From contig JBOZIK010000001.1 in the NCBI GenBank assembly GCA_051453625.1, positions 219,853,485 through 219,917,484 of the forward strand: DNA of 64,000 nucleotides. The letters run 5' to 3'. The position numbers were made by a program, and so were the translations under genes. Under the pieces are notes generated by a model. The model ran no database searches, was not told where the DNA came from, and saw only the letters and a program-made list of their open reading frames with translations. Source of the stretch: Welwitschia mirabilis (lineage: Eukaryota > Gnetophyta > Gnetopsida > Welwitschiales). Positions 22,250 to 33,801 of the stretch are shown here, piece by piece (the stretch's first letter is position 1; every line of letters starts with the position of its first letter).

Positions 22250-23060
22250 TAAAAGACAAATCCACCTTTATTTAAGTAGTCTTATGATGCTACAAAAATA
22301 GAGGCATTTTTTATATCCATTTTAAAGGAATCTAAATTATTCAATTTTATGTTAAAGCAATTAGATAATTTAGCTTTATAACAATTAAAGAGGAATGTAG
22401 TATTATGGCAAAAAAGAAAGAATTTATGACCTCAGTTCCTAGACCATCTTTCTTATGATGACTTTAAAGATAAGTTCAAGGATAAACACATATTTAAATC
22501 TTATAGAAACATGAGAAGGATTCATAATAGTAGTACAATATGAAAATATATTTATGAAATTGCTAAGATATGTATTAAACACTTCAACTAAATAAATAGT
22601 TAAGGTAAGGGAATTTGTGATTGCTCTACATCTTGTAATTCATAGTTAAGTTAAACATTTTTATATTAAACACTTGCAGAAGCATTAAAAAAGGTAAAAT
22701 TAAGTGAAAAATATTGGATCAAAGATAATATGTTCAAGTAAATAAGAGAAATCGTACAAGAATCTATAAGGAATCAAGAAAGTAAAAGGCCAATTTTCAA
22801 AGGCACTAAGCTAGCTAAAATAATGGCGGGTTTAAAGTTCTTCAGGCTAATCTAATGCAGTCTCAAAACCTTTAAGGAAAAGAAAATCCATTAAGCATGT
22901 TAAAATTGTTGTCTTTCTTAGGTGATACAACCAATAATTTCAAAGTTTGAGGTGATTCACTTATGAAGTCCTCACTACGTTAGAAATTGCTCATAAAAAA
23001 AGGAAATAGAGGATGCTGCAAGTAACAATTTTAGAGACAATCATGAATAATTTTAGAGAT
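22250..23060 (+). pseudogene. Element D gag remnant
   Basis: The core SYDDFKDKFKDKHIFKSYRN at about 22440-22500 matches the retrotransposon gag pattern W-x-x-F-x-x-x-F-x-x-x-Y. It is preceded by an A-x-x-W-x-like segment and followed by decayed text. Near 22990 HYVRNC may be the end of a zinc knuckle. Many stops. Confidence 0.55.
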
Positions 23061-23479
23061 AGAGCTATTTTGATAAATTTTATTAGAATAATTTCGTTAG
23101 ATCCAAGAAAATTAGATTCATTTATTCATTTTACAATAGACCAAAAAGCTATTATCTAATTAAGAGTAACAAGTGAATTTTGGTATAACTTTTAAATGAC
23201 AGTCAAATAAAGACCTTAGGTGAGACAAATATAAGTTTTGTAAGAATTGAAAACCATACTTTTTCAATATAATTTCTAGTTTTAAAATTAAGTTGCTTCA
23301 ATCTCATTTTTGAAATCTTTGGTTGCAGGAAGTAGAACTTAAATACATTACTATCTAAGAAAGTTTATATCTTTAGATTCTAGAAAAGAAAGAATTATGT
23401 TTCCCATTAAGCCTAATCCAATTAGAATAAATTTAATTAATAAGAAGTAGTTAACAAAAAATTTTAGAAGAGGGAATGT

Positions 23480-24420
23480 ATTACCCTTAACAAAGTTGCT
23501 TTTCTCATTACACTTTCAACCTAAGATATTAGACATTTTAGATCTACAAGAATATGTGAACTTATTTTCTAATGAGTTTTCAAGCTATCTTCTAAATAGA
23601 GGAGATGATTTTGAAATATCTTTTAAGTCTAATGCAGAAGTTATTTGTAATGTATCTTAAAGAATGCCTCTTATTGAGTCATCAATATTAAAAATTCAAT
23701 TGATAGCATTATTAGACAAGGATTTAATCAGGTGAACTATTTCTCCATCGGGTGCACTAGTCTTATCTATTAAAAATAAAGATGAAGGATGAATACTTTA
23801 TGTGGATTACTGTATGCTAAATCAACTAACTATAAATAATAGCTATTCCTTATCAAGGATAAAGGACTCAAGATTAATATAAAATCAAGCTATTACCAAA
23901 TTAGAATCAAGAGGAAGAAGATATTTATAAAACTATATTTTGGATTAGATATGGTTATTTTGAGTTTATCATTGTTTAATCTAGTCTTATAAATGCCCTA
24001 CCAATATGAATGATAGTTATAAATAAAATCATATATAGATGAATTTGTTATGGTATTCATTAATGGAATTATAATATACTCATCATCTAAGGAAAAACAT
24101 AAGAAACATTTGAGAATAGTCCTAGATATCTTAAAAGAAAATCACTTTTATGCAATCTAGAGAAATATGAGTTTTGGTTATGAAAGATTAGGTTTTTGGG
24201 TCATGTAATATTAGAAAAAGAATTAGTATAGATCATGAAAAAGTTTAAGCAATTATAAACTATCCCAAATCAAAATCTCTAAAAAGGTAAGTATCTTTCT
24301 ACGACTTATAGGATATTATTAGATATTTATCTTAAATCATTTTGAGATCATTGTTCTATTGACCTCTTTATAAAGGAAAAATAGTAGGTTTTGAATGAAA
24401 GAATCAATGTGAAAAAAGAT
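23480..24420 (+). pseudogene. Element D reverse transcriptase, inactive
   Basis: The plus-strand frames follow gypsy RT: LLDKDLIR (about 23710), ISPSGALVLSIKNKDEG (23740-23790) and DYCMLNQLTINNSYSLSRI (23806-23862, family DYRxLNKVTIKNRYPLPRI). Next come YIDEFVMVFING (24035-24067) and SSKEKHKKHLRIVLDILKEN (24080-24140). The catalytic FIDD/YADD motif is FING at 24056-24067, so both catalytic Asp residues are gone. Stops occur at former Gln and Trp codons. A clear family match but certainly non-functional. Confidence 0.85.
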
Positions 24421-24830
24421 TTCAGAAATTAAACCCTTAATTTAGCACCTATCTTGAAAATGCTAAAGCCAAGAAAGCCCTACACAGTTTTCAGTAGCAC
24501 ATCTAAAAAGGGGTGAGGGGTATTTTTAATGTAAAAGGATAACATTATTACTTATGAATATATTAAAAAAAAGGTTCATGAAGTAAACTATATAATTCAT
24601 GGTCTATCATTCATTGCAATTATCCATGCTCTAATAATATGGAGACATTATCTTTATGGAGAGCAAGTAGAGGTTATAACAGATCATAAGAGTCTAAAGT
24701 ATATTAATACTTAGCCTAATCTAAATCTTAGGTAGAGAAGATGAATAGAATTTTTGCAAGATTATGACATTCAAATAAATTATCATGAGGGAAAGGCAAA
24801 TGTAATAGCCAATGTTTCAAGTTGGAGGAG
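24420..24830 (+). pseudogene. Element D RNase H
   Basis: AIIHALIIWRHYLYGEQVEV and ITDHKSLKYINT (24615-24714) are the familiar gypsy RNase H blocks, followed by FLQDYDIQINYHEGKANVIA at 24750-24810. The acidic residue of TDHKSL is kept. Three stops here (TAG 24712-24714, TAG 24733-24735, TGA 24742-24744) replace Gln, Gln and Trp of the family pattern, each by one C-to-T or G-to-A change. Confidence 0.85.
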
Positions 24831-25443
24831 GCATAGGATCAACTATTTAAATAGAAATAGTAATTTGCATAAGATTTTTTTGAGGCTCAACAAAATTTTT
24901 CATTGTGTACAAAATGAACGAAGCATCAATATAGAAGGATTTAACATTTCCAAGGAGAGTCTAGTAAGATATTTGGATAAGGTAATAATACTTAATGATA
25001 AATAACTAAAATAATTAATTTCTAATGATTTTCATATAAACAAATATTATGTAATACTTCTGGTGGCCAATAATAAATCAAAAGTAATTAATTACATGGT
25101 CAAGTATATGATTTATAAATTAGTTAAGTAAGAGCATAGATGTTTAGCTATAGTTATGTGTTCTTGTGAAGTACCAAGGTAAAAATGGAAGATAGTAGAT
25201 ATGGACTTTATCACAAGGTTATCCAAATAAAGACTTGGATTTGATGTCCTAATTATAATGGTTATTCTTTTAATGAAAGCGTACATTGTTGTTCTATTAA
25301 AAGCATAGACTTAACTAAGAAAATTGCAAAGAACTACAAAACACATATAGTGAAGGTATATGGGGATTTAAAGATAATTATTTCAGATAGAGATGGTAAA
25401 TTTAATTTCATATTTTAAACATCTTGTAATAAGGATCTTAATG
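24830..25443 (+). pseudogene. Element D integrase, truncated by the gap
   Basis: About 25160-25440 reads SCEVPR-KW-x-x-VDMDFITRL (family C-x-VPxWKWExVTMDFVTGLP), then VLIIMVILLMKAYIVVL, KLQ-x-x-TKHI and IISDRDGKFN (25377-25410). This places the first two acidic positions of the D,D-35-E core (VDMDF and SDRD). The remaining core and C-terminus are lost in the gap. Confidence 0.8.
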
Positions 25444-25572
25444 NNNNNNNNNNNNNNNNNNNNNNNNNNNNNNNNNNNNNNNNNNNNNNNNNNNNNNNNN
25501 NNNNNNNNNNNNNNNNNNNNNNNNNNNNNNNNNNNNNNNNNNNNNNNNNNNNNNNNNNNNNNNNNNNNNNNN
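25444..25572. other. Assembly gap (129 N)
   Basis: Separates gypsy integrase (left) from env-like sequence of the SIRE-like element (right), so the real junction is not visible. Confidence 0.95.
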
Positions 25573-26000
25573 CCTGCCATCATACTGAAGAATATGGTCT
25601 CTTAGTTGGAGTATCACAGGACTAGGGCATTACCCTACTCTATGCTTATCACAAATTTGTGCCATCATTTTCATATTACCTTTCATCCAAAACTAGAAAC
25701 CCTCTAGCCTATGGCACCCATTGGGTGTGTAAACTTATCCTGTATGCATATCTTTACCTCCTCTAAGAAATCCGTACAGTCTCCCTATCCAAAAGAAGCC
25801 TCTCCTGATAAGACCCTTTCATATCTAAGATGGATTTATTCCTGTACCAGACACATGAAGGAAGAACTCATAGAATCTGGTTATGATCTTGCTGAGATCT
25901 CAACAGAGGCCACCAGTTCAGCAGACATAGGAGATGATGAAAAAAATTTAGAGGAAGATTCTGAAGAAGAAGAAGAACAAGAATAAGAAGAGAAGGAGTC
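25573..26000 (+). pseudogene. Env-like / accessory ORF remnant of SIRE-like element A
   Basis: RALPYSMLITNLCHHFHI (about 25620-25675) resembles the LPYGMLIT-x-I-FEHF segment found in plant retrotransposon env-like or 'plant transposon protein' ORFs. After a stop it continues as MAPIGCVNL..., open from 25711 to 25986 and ending in an acidic tail (DDEKNLEEDSEEEEEQE). Position just before two polypurine tracts and the 3' LTR matches the third ORF of SIRE/Maximus elements. The function of such ORFs is uncertain. Confidence 0.5.
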
Positions 26001-26050
26001 TGATTAGAATTTTCAATTATGTTTTGCTTTGTGTTTGTATTCTCTCCTTG

Positions 26051-26617
26051 TCATTAATGTCAAAAGGGGGAGAACTAGTTGTTTGTCTATTAGATGTTTT
26101 TTATATGCTTTCAGATGTATGCTATTGATGAGAACTTTTAGTTTGTAATGTTTGCTTATGTTTAATGAAATTTACATGCACTACATGCACTTTTCTATTA
26201 TGCTCTAAATTGTTTTCAATTGATATCTTAAATTAAACAATTAGTATCTCAAATCCCTTTGTGCTTATAAAAATCATATGTGCTTAAGATGTTTCTCTAT
26301 TGGTATCATATGTACTGTACTTAAAAAGTTTAAAGTCTTTTAATGTTGGAAATAAATTCTAATATGTGACATCTGATTAAAATCTTAAATGAATTACATG
26401 ATCACATTATGCATTTTATAAAGTTGTGCCCTTACCCTTTCAAATGTGCATATTAAAATTTGTTCCATTTCAAGCACAAAATTTGATTATTCAAAATGTC
26501 TTAATTTGTTTCAAAAGGAGTATTATTTTGTAATAGGCATTTTGTAAGGATGAACTTTTTTAAGTTCTAATTTTTCATAACTAAGTATTATTTGCCATTA
26601 ATGTCGAAGGGGGAGAT
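26051..26617 (+). promoter_or_regulatory. Duplicated polypurine tracts of element A
   Basis: ATTAATGTCAAAAGGGGGAGA ends at 26073 and ATTAATGTCGAAGGGGGAGA ends at 26616, directly before TGTTAG, the LTR start. The two motifs are near-identical over about 22 bases and lie 543 bases apart. Polypurine tracts prime plus-strand DNA synthesis; only the second abuts the LTR. Confidence 0.8.
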
Positions 26618-28249
26618 TGTTAGATTACGTTTTGCCAATTGATGTCAAACTAATGCTTTTGTATAGCAAATTTTGTGTATCTTATGCAGAATATGTTAAT
26701 TACTTATAGGTTGAAACATGAAGCCAAAGCCATTGAATTCTGAGTAGTAGAAACCTGTCAGTTCTTTTACCCTCTTAAGGAGTTGACTGGACTTTCAAGG
26801 GTCGACCACACCTGAAGCAGATAAAACTAAATGGACTACATCTAGAGGGGTCAACCGGATTTCTGATGGGGTCAACCAGACCTGTAACCTCAAGAACTAG
26901 TGTCCCTAAACCGAATGAAAAGGTCAACTAGGTTCTTATGAGGTCGACCAAATTTGAGGACCTAATAAATAGTATCCTTGCATTGAATGATAAGGGATCA
27001 ACTGGACCTATGATGGGGTTGATTAGATCTATGAACCAAGAAATAGTACTTCTAAACTGATTATGAAGAGGTCGACCAGACTTATGATGGGTTCGACTAG
27101 ACCTGAACACTGTGTAGCTAATACTTTTAAGCCGATCATCATGGGGTCAATCAGATATCTAAAGGGGTCGATCGAACCTGATGCTGGAAATTGAAAAGGA
27201 TTTTATTGGGATAAGTGGACGACTAGATTTACTTATAAGCAACCAGACTGGGGTTCAACGAACTCGGATGGGGTCTACCGGACATGAAGCTATAAGAAAT
27301 TGGGAAAATCGAAATTCTCACTCAGGTGACCTGTGTAAGTTACGGCACTATATGGGGTCGACCATACTTTTGAGGGGTCGACTAGATGGAACAAAAGTAA
27401 AATTTTCTAGTCGTTATGGATCCATTATGTAGCTGTTGGGTAGTCATTTTCTAGCCATTTATAGCCATTAGAAGCGCATTTCAAATGTAATATACCCTAA
27501 AATCCTTCCAATATAAATAGCCAAGAGACTATAAAATACTTTTTAGAACTATTTTCAATTGTGTAAATCTGTTGGATCTAGTGGAATGAGTACTATAATT
27601 TTGTGACATTCATTATTGTATCTTGGCATCTATACTTCTGATCAAAGAAGATCTACCACTTGTATCATCTCTACATTCAAGGTCAGATCCTATGCTTTAT
27701 CCATTTTACATCTATAGGGGAAGAGCTTCGACAAATATACTACATTAAGAATGATTGATATCCGTGCATATTTGGCATCATTACATCATTGCATTACATT
27801 GTGAAAGGTTGAGACTAAGCCTTGAAAAATCCGCTCAAAGGTTAAGACTAAGCCTTGAAAAGTTTGTTCAACAGTTGAGACTAAGCCTTGAAAAGTCTAT
27901 TTAAAGGTTAAGACTAAGCCTAGAAAAGTCCATTTGTAAAGGTTACAGGTGAACTTGGAATACCTGGTAGAGTACCGAAGATCTGAGATCTAGCTTGGGG
28001 ATAAGCTGATCATTGAGAGTGAAGTAGGGGATTTTCTAAACCACTATAAATCCAATGTGCATCCATTTAATACTTTTGTGCTTTCAGTTATTATTTCTTT
28101 ACTTTTGTTATTTTCCTTTTTCATACATGTTTTGGATTAGTTGATTATTGTGTGTAAGTTCTTGTTTAATATTGAATTCATTTAGCATACTATGTTGTTT
28201 ATTTTTAAAGAACTTATTCACCCCTTCTCTAGAGCTCTCAATCCTATCA
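26618..28249 (+). repeat. LTR-A copy 2, 3' LTR of element A
   Basis: It starts TGTTAGATTACG right after a polypurine tract and ends CCTATCA at 28249 after ATTCACCCCTTCTCTAGAG. It aligns collinearly with LTR-A1, including the GTCGAC-box array (26920-27190) and the 33-bp array. Many GTCGAC boxes have become GTTGAC, GTCAAC or GTTGAT, often at sites where copy 1 keeps CG, and the reverse also occurs. No clear target duplication was found at 28250. Confidence 0.85.
27804..27935 (+). repeat. 33-bp tandem array, four units (LTR-A2)
   Basis: Units start at 27804, 27837, 27870 and 27903, each near AAAGGTTGAGACTAAGCCTT. One unit more than the same site of LTR-A1. Confidence 0.9.
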
Positions 28250-29214
28250 ATATATAGGTTACATGTCTGAGAGAGTATTTTAAAAAAAAAAAGAGATGAA
28301 TAGTCATGAAAGAAGGTATTAGACATAAAAATTAAAGGAAATTATCTTTTTTCATAAAATATTTAGTAAGGTTTAAAGGAAATTTAATTAAGTTAAAAAA
28401 TATAAATCTTTTTAACTTATAAATATAAATATTAAAATTTTGAAGCTAAAATTGAAATTGAATTTTAGCATGTTCATAAAAATTACTAAGGATCTATTAC
28501 ATATAAGAAATATATATGGCATGAAATTAAAAAGTTTCATTAAACAGCAAGAAATCCTTAGCAACATCTTAGATCAAATCAATTAATTTGATTTTCATGA
28601 TCTCTATTTTGGTGGATAGAATAGAAACATGTTTATCTTGAATAAAATATTAAAGTATACTCCTCTTAATGGATGTTAAAACATCTTTTTAAAGCCTTTA
28701 AGAAATGTACTTATTCTATTTATAATTATAAAACATTATAATATAGCGATTGTAAGGTATATAATTTTAATTTATTTTTTATACTTAAATATTGAATCTA
28801 ATGTTTCATGTGTTGTAAATAATACCTTTAGTTATTTGGGCAATGATCATACCTCCGTTTAGAAGTAGAAGGAACCACAATCACATAAGAAATGATTTTT
28901 TTATACACAAGGCCTTATAGTATACTAAGTAGAGCAACCAAAAGTTCAAACTCTTTACCTTGTAACTAGAGGATGAGTGTTCCATTAGTAAAATATCACC
29001 CTATTAGCCTTTTTGGAAAATGATAATTATTTGAGTACATCAGCAAAACCTATACAAAATATGAAAAAATTCTATAATCCTTAGCATAATTTGGAGATTC
29101 AAGTCACATCATTACCTAATAATATAAGATTAATAAGAGAGTCTTCCAATAGAATAGATGGATAAAGAGGAGTTTTACTCATAAAAGTCTTTGATTTGTT
29201 AATTGTGATGCTAG
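28250..29214. other. No recognisable feature
   Basis: AT-rich sequence between LTR-A2 and element E. I found no domain and no LTR edge that I can support. Confidence 0.5.
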
Positions 29215-29750
29215 ATCGTCTAAACATAAGAAAATAATTAATGTAGGTCTAATGTAATCAAAACCCTAAGAACACTTTTAGGATTATACATTTAATATGA
29301 AGCATAAAAGAAATGAAAATATGAAGGAAAATAAAATATTCGAGGCAATGAGAGAATCACTTTATATGATTAGTACAAAAATTACAAACTTACAAATTCA
29401 AATCACATCTAGTAGAGTTTTCATAAGCTCTCCTTAATAATGACCTCTAAAAGCCTCAACCTAGCTTCTACAACTTTAATTACATTAATGCCTCTTATGC
29501 CTATCACATCCTATATTTCTAGGGATTCAAGAGTAATCTTAATTATGAAAGAATGCTCACATTTTATCATAAATAGCTTATACACATGGCATATTCCTTA
29601 TGCCTAGATGCCACTGAACATAACATATTTATTACACCTAGATTCCCTATAAACATGATAAATTAAATGGATATTCATTAAAACTTAGCAAATAGCCCCC
29701 TCACCTAAAACAAATTCTTTATTTTTGTTTTTCATGGATTCTCTTGCATC
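29215..29750 (-). repeat. Element E 3' LTR
   Basis: It aligns with 47761-48273 over its length, for example CCTCAACCTAGCTTCTACAA with CCTCATTTAGCTTCTACCA, and CATATTCCTTATGCCTAG with CATATTTCTTATGCCTAG. On the minus strand it starts CGATGCAAGAG after a purine-rich tract (AATAAGAGAGGA, 29751-29763). The left edge is approximate. Confidence 0.75.
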
Positions 29751-29959
29751 GTCCTCTCTTATTTGAAATTGAGGTATGATAGAAAAGGTATTCCTCTTTT
29801 TGTTGAACTCCTACAATTCATTCTCAAGTAGTTCTTTTCTAGAATCCAAATTTCATGCTTTAGATAATTTCTTGATAACTAGACTAGGCATTCCTTGTAC
29901 ACTTTTCTTTACAACTACTTGTCATGGCTTTTGAGAATTATCAATCTATTATAGATTTA

Positions 29960-30333
29960 ACTTTTGCAACTCTATAATTTAAGCTTCATCTATTTCAGGT
30001 TCTTCATCATACATCACTAAGCCAATAACATCGAATGTAGGTGAAATACTGAAATTCTCTAAAAGATTTAACTAGTAAGCATCTAGTGAAATCTTCTTCA
30101 TAATTCTGCAGAACCAATCTTCAAAACTTAATCTTATTATAGGTTTTTATGAAAAAATATTTCCTTCTATAGGTATGTTGTCACTATGTCACACTCCTTA
30201 AATCTTCATGTCTTCTATACCTATCTGTTACATCCTTAGCCTTGGAGTTTAATGCTTCCAAATCTTGCTGCACATATTAATGGAGTTTTGTAATTTTCTT
30301 CACTTAGTCCTTTACCATTACTAAAGGTTTTAG
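29960..30333 (-). pseudogene. Element E integrase C-terminus (left of insertion B)
   Basis: Minus-strand frame: EALNSKAKDVTDRYRRHEDL (about 30200-30265), a decayed Y-L-x-KERF-like stretch, then ENFSISPTFDVIGLVMYDEE (about 30010-30070). These match the chromovirus integrase tail (HL-x-x-SN-x-KYK-x-x-AD-x-x-RR and ISPxFNVADL). The family order places this directly after the piece at 44834. Stops are present. Confidence 0.8.
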
Positions 30334-30338
30334 CATGT
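30334..30338. repeat. Target-site duplication CATGT, left of element B
   Basis: CATGT precedes the LTR-B start TATTGAAAAATTTAG. The identical CATGT follows the other LTR at 44829-44833. Five bases is the usual length for LTR retrotransposons. Confidence 0.85.
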
Positions 30339-31880
30339 TATTGAAAAATTTAGTTTTGATGATTCCACTTGTCAAATATTTTGTGTCATTATGTAGATAG
30401 TCATTGCAAAGAGAATATCAGATCATGATAGAACTTCAAAAATAATAACTCATGAAAAGGATAGTTTTGAAATGTAAAATTAGTTATCTAAAGACGTATA
30501 AAGAATTGAAGACATCTAGGAAATTAAAGACATCTTAGATGTACCAGATTTTAGGTTATAAGTTAAATATGACTATCCCATTAAAGACGAGTATGCTAAA
30601 AGTTGAATCTAACACAGATGAAGATGTCTACATGATTGAAGATGTTTGGACTAATCTAAAATAAGTAACATAGTTAATTTGTATTTTGACTAATATTTTA
30701 ATTTTCAAGTGAACCATCAACTTTTTTATCACATATTCATGATCATGAAGGCCCAAGAATAATATAGAGCAAGTTTCATCAAAATCTGGATAAGTTTACT
30801 AAACATGTCTACAAGGTGAAGATGTATGACTATCAATAGATGTCTACAAATTTCAAGACATCTTGGACTATAGTTTACATTGATGAAAAATGAAGATTCA
30901 TGCCCAATGACTAGATGTTTTCTATTTGTTATATGACAATTACAAAGTTAAAGTACTATTGTTTAAGCTCAAACAGCTAATTTCTCTATGACTATATAAA
31001 AACACAAAAGGATGGAATATTTCATAACTTTTGGCACTTCAATGAACATACAAATTTTGACAAATAATAATCAGATCAAATATAGAATGAATATCACATA
31101 GGTAAAAGGAACTTCTCACAAAGAATTAAAGAGATCATTTGCAAAGGAACTTATATAGTTTTCATCAATTATTCTTAGATCCCTCATCGCTGCATCATTT
31201 GTTTGCACTCGTGACGACAATGACTACAAGAAAGTTGAAATCTCTTCAACACTTCATCTTTTAAGCTTATTATTATATTATACCTATGGTTCTACATTGT
31301 TGGACTATCTTATTGTTGAATATTACTATAATTTCATTATTGAAGCAAACTAATTGTAAGGTAACCCTTGCATAGGTGTACATTTGAGGTAGTGCCTATG
31401 AGCACTTATTTTATTGTAAGGTTTTTATTGAGATAAAAAACCATTATTTCCTTATGGGAAAGAGATTGTTACCTTGTGGTGAGACTCTAATTGTTTTAAG
31501 GTTTGTGATGTGCTTATGAAAACCATTATTTCCTTTTAGGAAAGGAAGTGTTGTCTTGTAAGGAGACTTTCATTGTTAAAAGGTTTATGGTGTACTTATA
31601 AAAATCACTATTTCCATATGGGAAAGAGAGTGCTGCCTTGCGAAGAAATTATAACTTGTTGAAAGATTGATGGTATACCAGAAAACTACTATTTTCTTAT
31701 AAGTCAAGAAAATCTAGAGATGTAAGATGGAACTACCCTTTGTGTGTGGATGTGCCCAAGTTGGAGAACCACATTATCTTAGTAAGGTGTGTTTATTGTG
31801 AATTTTCATTCTATTATTAATTAAAAAAATTTATTTGATGGAACTCATTTACCCCTTCACTCTGATTTCAATGGTCCTCA
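30339..31880 (+). repeat. Element B 5' LTR
   Basis: It aligns with 43054-44828, for example GATGAAGATGTCTACATGAT, CACATATTCATGATCATGAAG and AATATAGAGCAAGTTTCATC. It ends GGAACTCATTTACCCCTTCACTCTG...GTCCTCA, directly before the primer site. The word AGACATCT or its complement AGATGTCT occurs repeatedly (for example near 30500, 30525, 30625, 30830). The first bases are TATTG where TG is expected, in both LTRs, so the family start may have mutated G to A. Confidence 0.85.
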
Positions 31881-31882
31881 AG

Positions 31883-31894
31883 TGGTATCAGAGT
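31883..31894 (+). promoter_or_regulatory. tRNA-iMet primer-binding site of element B
   Basis: TGGTATCAGAGT, one base from the canonical TGGTATCAGAGC, two bases after the LTR end CCTCA. The best-preserved primer site in the window. Confidence 0.9.
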
Positions 31895-31954
31895 GAGTAC
31901 TCACAAAAAGGAGTAACTTCCTTGAGTAAAAATGAAATGGGTTTCATTTGTTAT

Positions 31955-33370
31955 ACCTTCACTATTAAATGGAATAAACTATACCTATTGAAAGATGAGG
32001 ATGTGGGTGTACTTGTAGTCTTTTTAGCTTCAAATATAATAAAGCATAGAAGAAGGATATGCAGACCCTATAAAGACCATAATAGGCGCTACTCGCAATA
32101 ACATTACAAAGATCAAGTAAAGAAAAGGATTGGGAAGACAAAGAGAAAGATGCTTTCATGTATGATTATAAAGCTAAAAATGCACTTTATTTTGCTTTAA
32201 TAGTAGGTTATAAGATAACACAAGAAATTTGGAATGTTCTAGTTAGAATGTATAAAGGTGCTTCTGTTGTGACATAATAAAACCTTTTAGTATGGATAAA
32301 TTAATCATACAGAAAAAGTTTACTAGTACCTTACTAGAATTTCTAATATTATAAACATAATATGTTGCATTGGAGAAAGTTTTCTAGAAGAAAAGGTAAT
32401 ATAAAAGATCATTAGATCGCTAACCCTTGAATACAGGTCCATGATCATAGTTATGGAAGAGCTAAGAAATTTCAATCTTATAAAGATAAAAGAGCTATAA
32501 ACTGCTCATACAACTTATGAAATAAATCTCATAAAAGATGGATCCTTGAAAGAAAAAAGATATTCCTCTTAAGGCAAGTGAAAGCACAAAACAAAATCCA
32601 AAAGAAAAGGCAAAGAAAAAATAGGAAGAACATAACTCTGATAACGAAGTAAATGAGGAACTTGCACTCATCACAAGAAGAGTAAAAAGACTACTTTTAC
32701 ACAAGTATAGCAAAAGAGAAGAATGTAGAAGACCATCCAAACTTCAAGCCAAAGGTAAGTTTAAAGGTAGTATTCTAGTAATACTTCTTTTTCTGAAGTT
32801 TCCTAAGTATAATGTTGGGTATGTGGAGGAAGAGGACATATAGCTTCAGAATGTCCCAGTGCTAACAGAATGCAGGATAAGGAACAAAAGAAAGAGCCAT
32901 AGAAGAAACCATTCTTTATAGAATGGGATGATAATGAAGAGGCAACAAAATAAGAAACATCTGATGATGAGAAAGCTCATCCTTCCTACATGACTATTAC
33001 ACACTTTAAATAAGAAGGCAACAAAACAAAAGAAGAGTATGATACAAAAAGTCAAAATGATATAGACATGTGTCTTCAACAAAGGTATAATCTAATTTAT
33101 AAAGATCTTGTTAGTCTGCAAAGAATATGTACTAATATAAAAAAGCTACTTCATTCTCATGAAGAAGCATATGAACAAGGAAAAAAATGCTTGTAATAAA
33201 ATATCCTTTAAAAGCTTAGCTCTTAAAGCTGAGGTTAGTAGACTAACATGTGATTTGGAGAATGTAAAATAAGAACTATCTGGTTCAAAAGGAATTAATG
33301 AAAATCTACCTAAGGAGGAAAAAAACTTTGAATATCATGCTTAGAAAATGTAGAAGTTCAAATGACAAGA
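31955..33370 (+). pseudogene. Element B gag with intact CCHC zinc knuckle
   Basis: A UBN2-like helical segment reads DAFMYDYKAKNALYFALIVG and QEIWNVLVRMYKGASV near 32140-32270 (family A-x-x-I ... TAxEIWDxLxxxYEG). The knuckle CWVCGGRGHIASECP at 32813-32857 keeps all four CX2CX4HX4C residues. A Lys/Glu-rich, coiled-coil-like region follows to about 33350. A second knuckle-like piece near 33480-33520 (YYCHNGDHYQYRC) has lost one Cys. Several stops separate these parts. The intact first knuckle inside a dead ORF reflects chance survival rather than function. Confidence 0.75.
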
Positions 33371-33659
33371 GTGGTTAGGACATGATGAGATCACATCTAG
33401 AACTTCAACCTCCTTAATTGACAAATGAAATTATAGACTAAGGTATGAACATTTAGCATTTACAAATAATATTATTTACTATTATTGTCATAACGGAGAT
33501 CACTATCAATATAGATGTCTAATGAAATTTGAAAACATGTATTATACGAATCATACCAAGAGATCTAGTAGAATGGTACAACATTTTATGCAGGGTAAAC
33601 TAAGAAAAGTGTGAGTTTCAAAAGATAAATCGGTACCTCTATTACAATTTTTACTTAGA

Positions 33660-33801
33660 GCCATGAAGAAGCATACTTAGTATGTTGATAATGGATGCTC
33701 AATAAATATAACAAGAGACAAATCAAATTTCATTATCTTGATAGACTAAAATAAAGGAGTTGTAACGTTTGGAGATAATATGGAAGCATCAATCAAAGGT
33801 A
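33660..33801 (+). pseudogene. Element B protease, broken at active site
   Basis: Plus-strand frame: LLRAMKKHT then a stop, then YVDNGCSINITRDKSNFIIL and KGVVTFGDNMEASIKG. It matches the SIRE-type W-Y-x-DSGCSRHMTGD block with the active-site Ser changed to Asn (DNG). Cut by the gap at 33802. Confidence 0.75.

Larger units (their letters stand above)
20948..25443 (+). mobile_element. Element D: Ty3/gypsy retrotransposon, degenerate, 3' end lost at gap
   Basis: Order on the plus strand: LTR-like region (20948-22020), primer-binding site (22023), gag (22250-23060), protease region, reverse transcriptase, RNase H, integrase, cut by the gap at 25444. The order RT-RNaseH-IN identifies gypsy. Sequence after the gap is env-like and belongs with LTR-A2, so the 3' LTR of D is missing or hidden in the gap. 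The position directly after LTR-A1 suggests D inserted at or near the inner edge of element A. Confidence 0.75.

Noticed and set aside
30336-30341. LTR-B start at TGTTATTG (30336), which would give a canonical TG
   Set aside because: The partner LTR starts at TATTG without the TG, and only the 30339 start gives identical CATGT on both sides.
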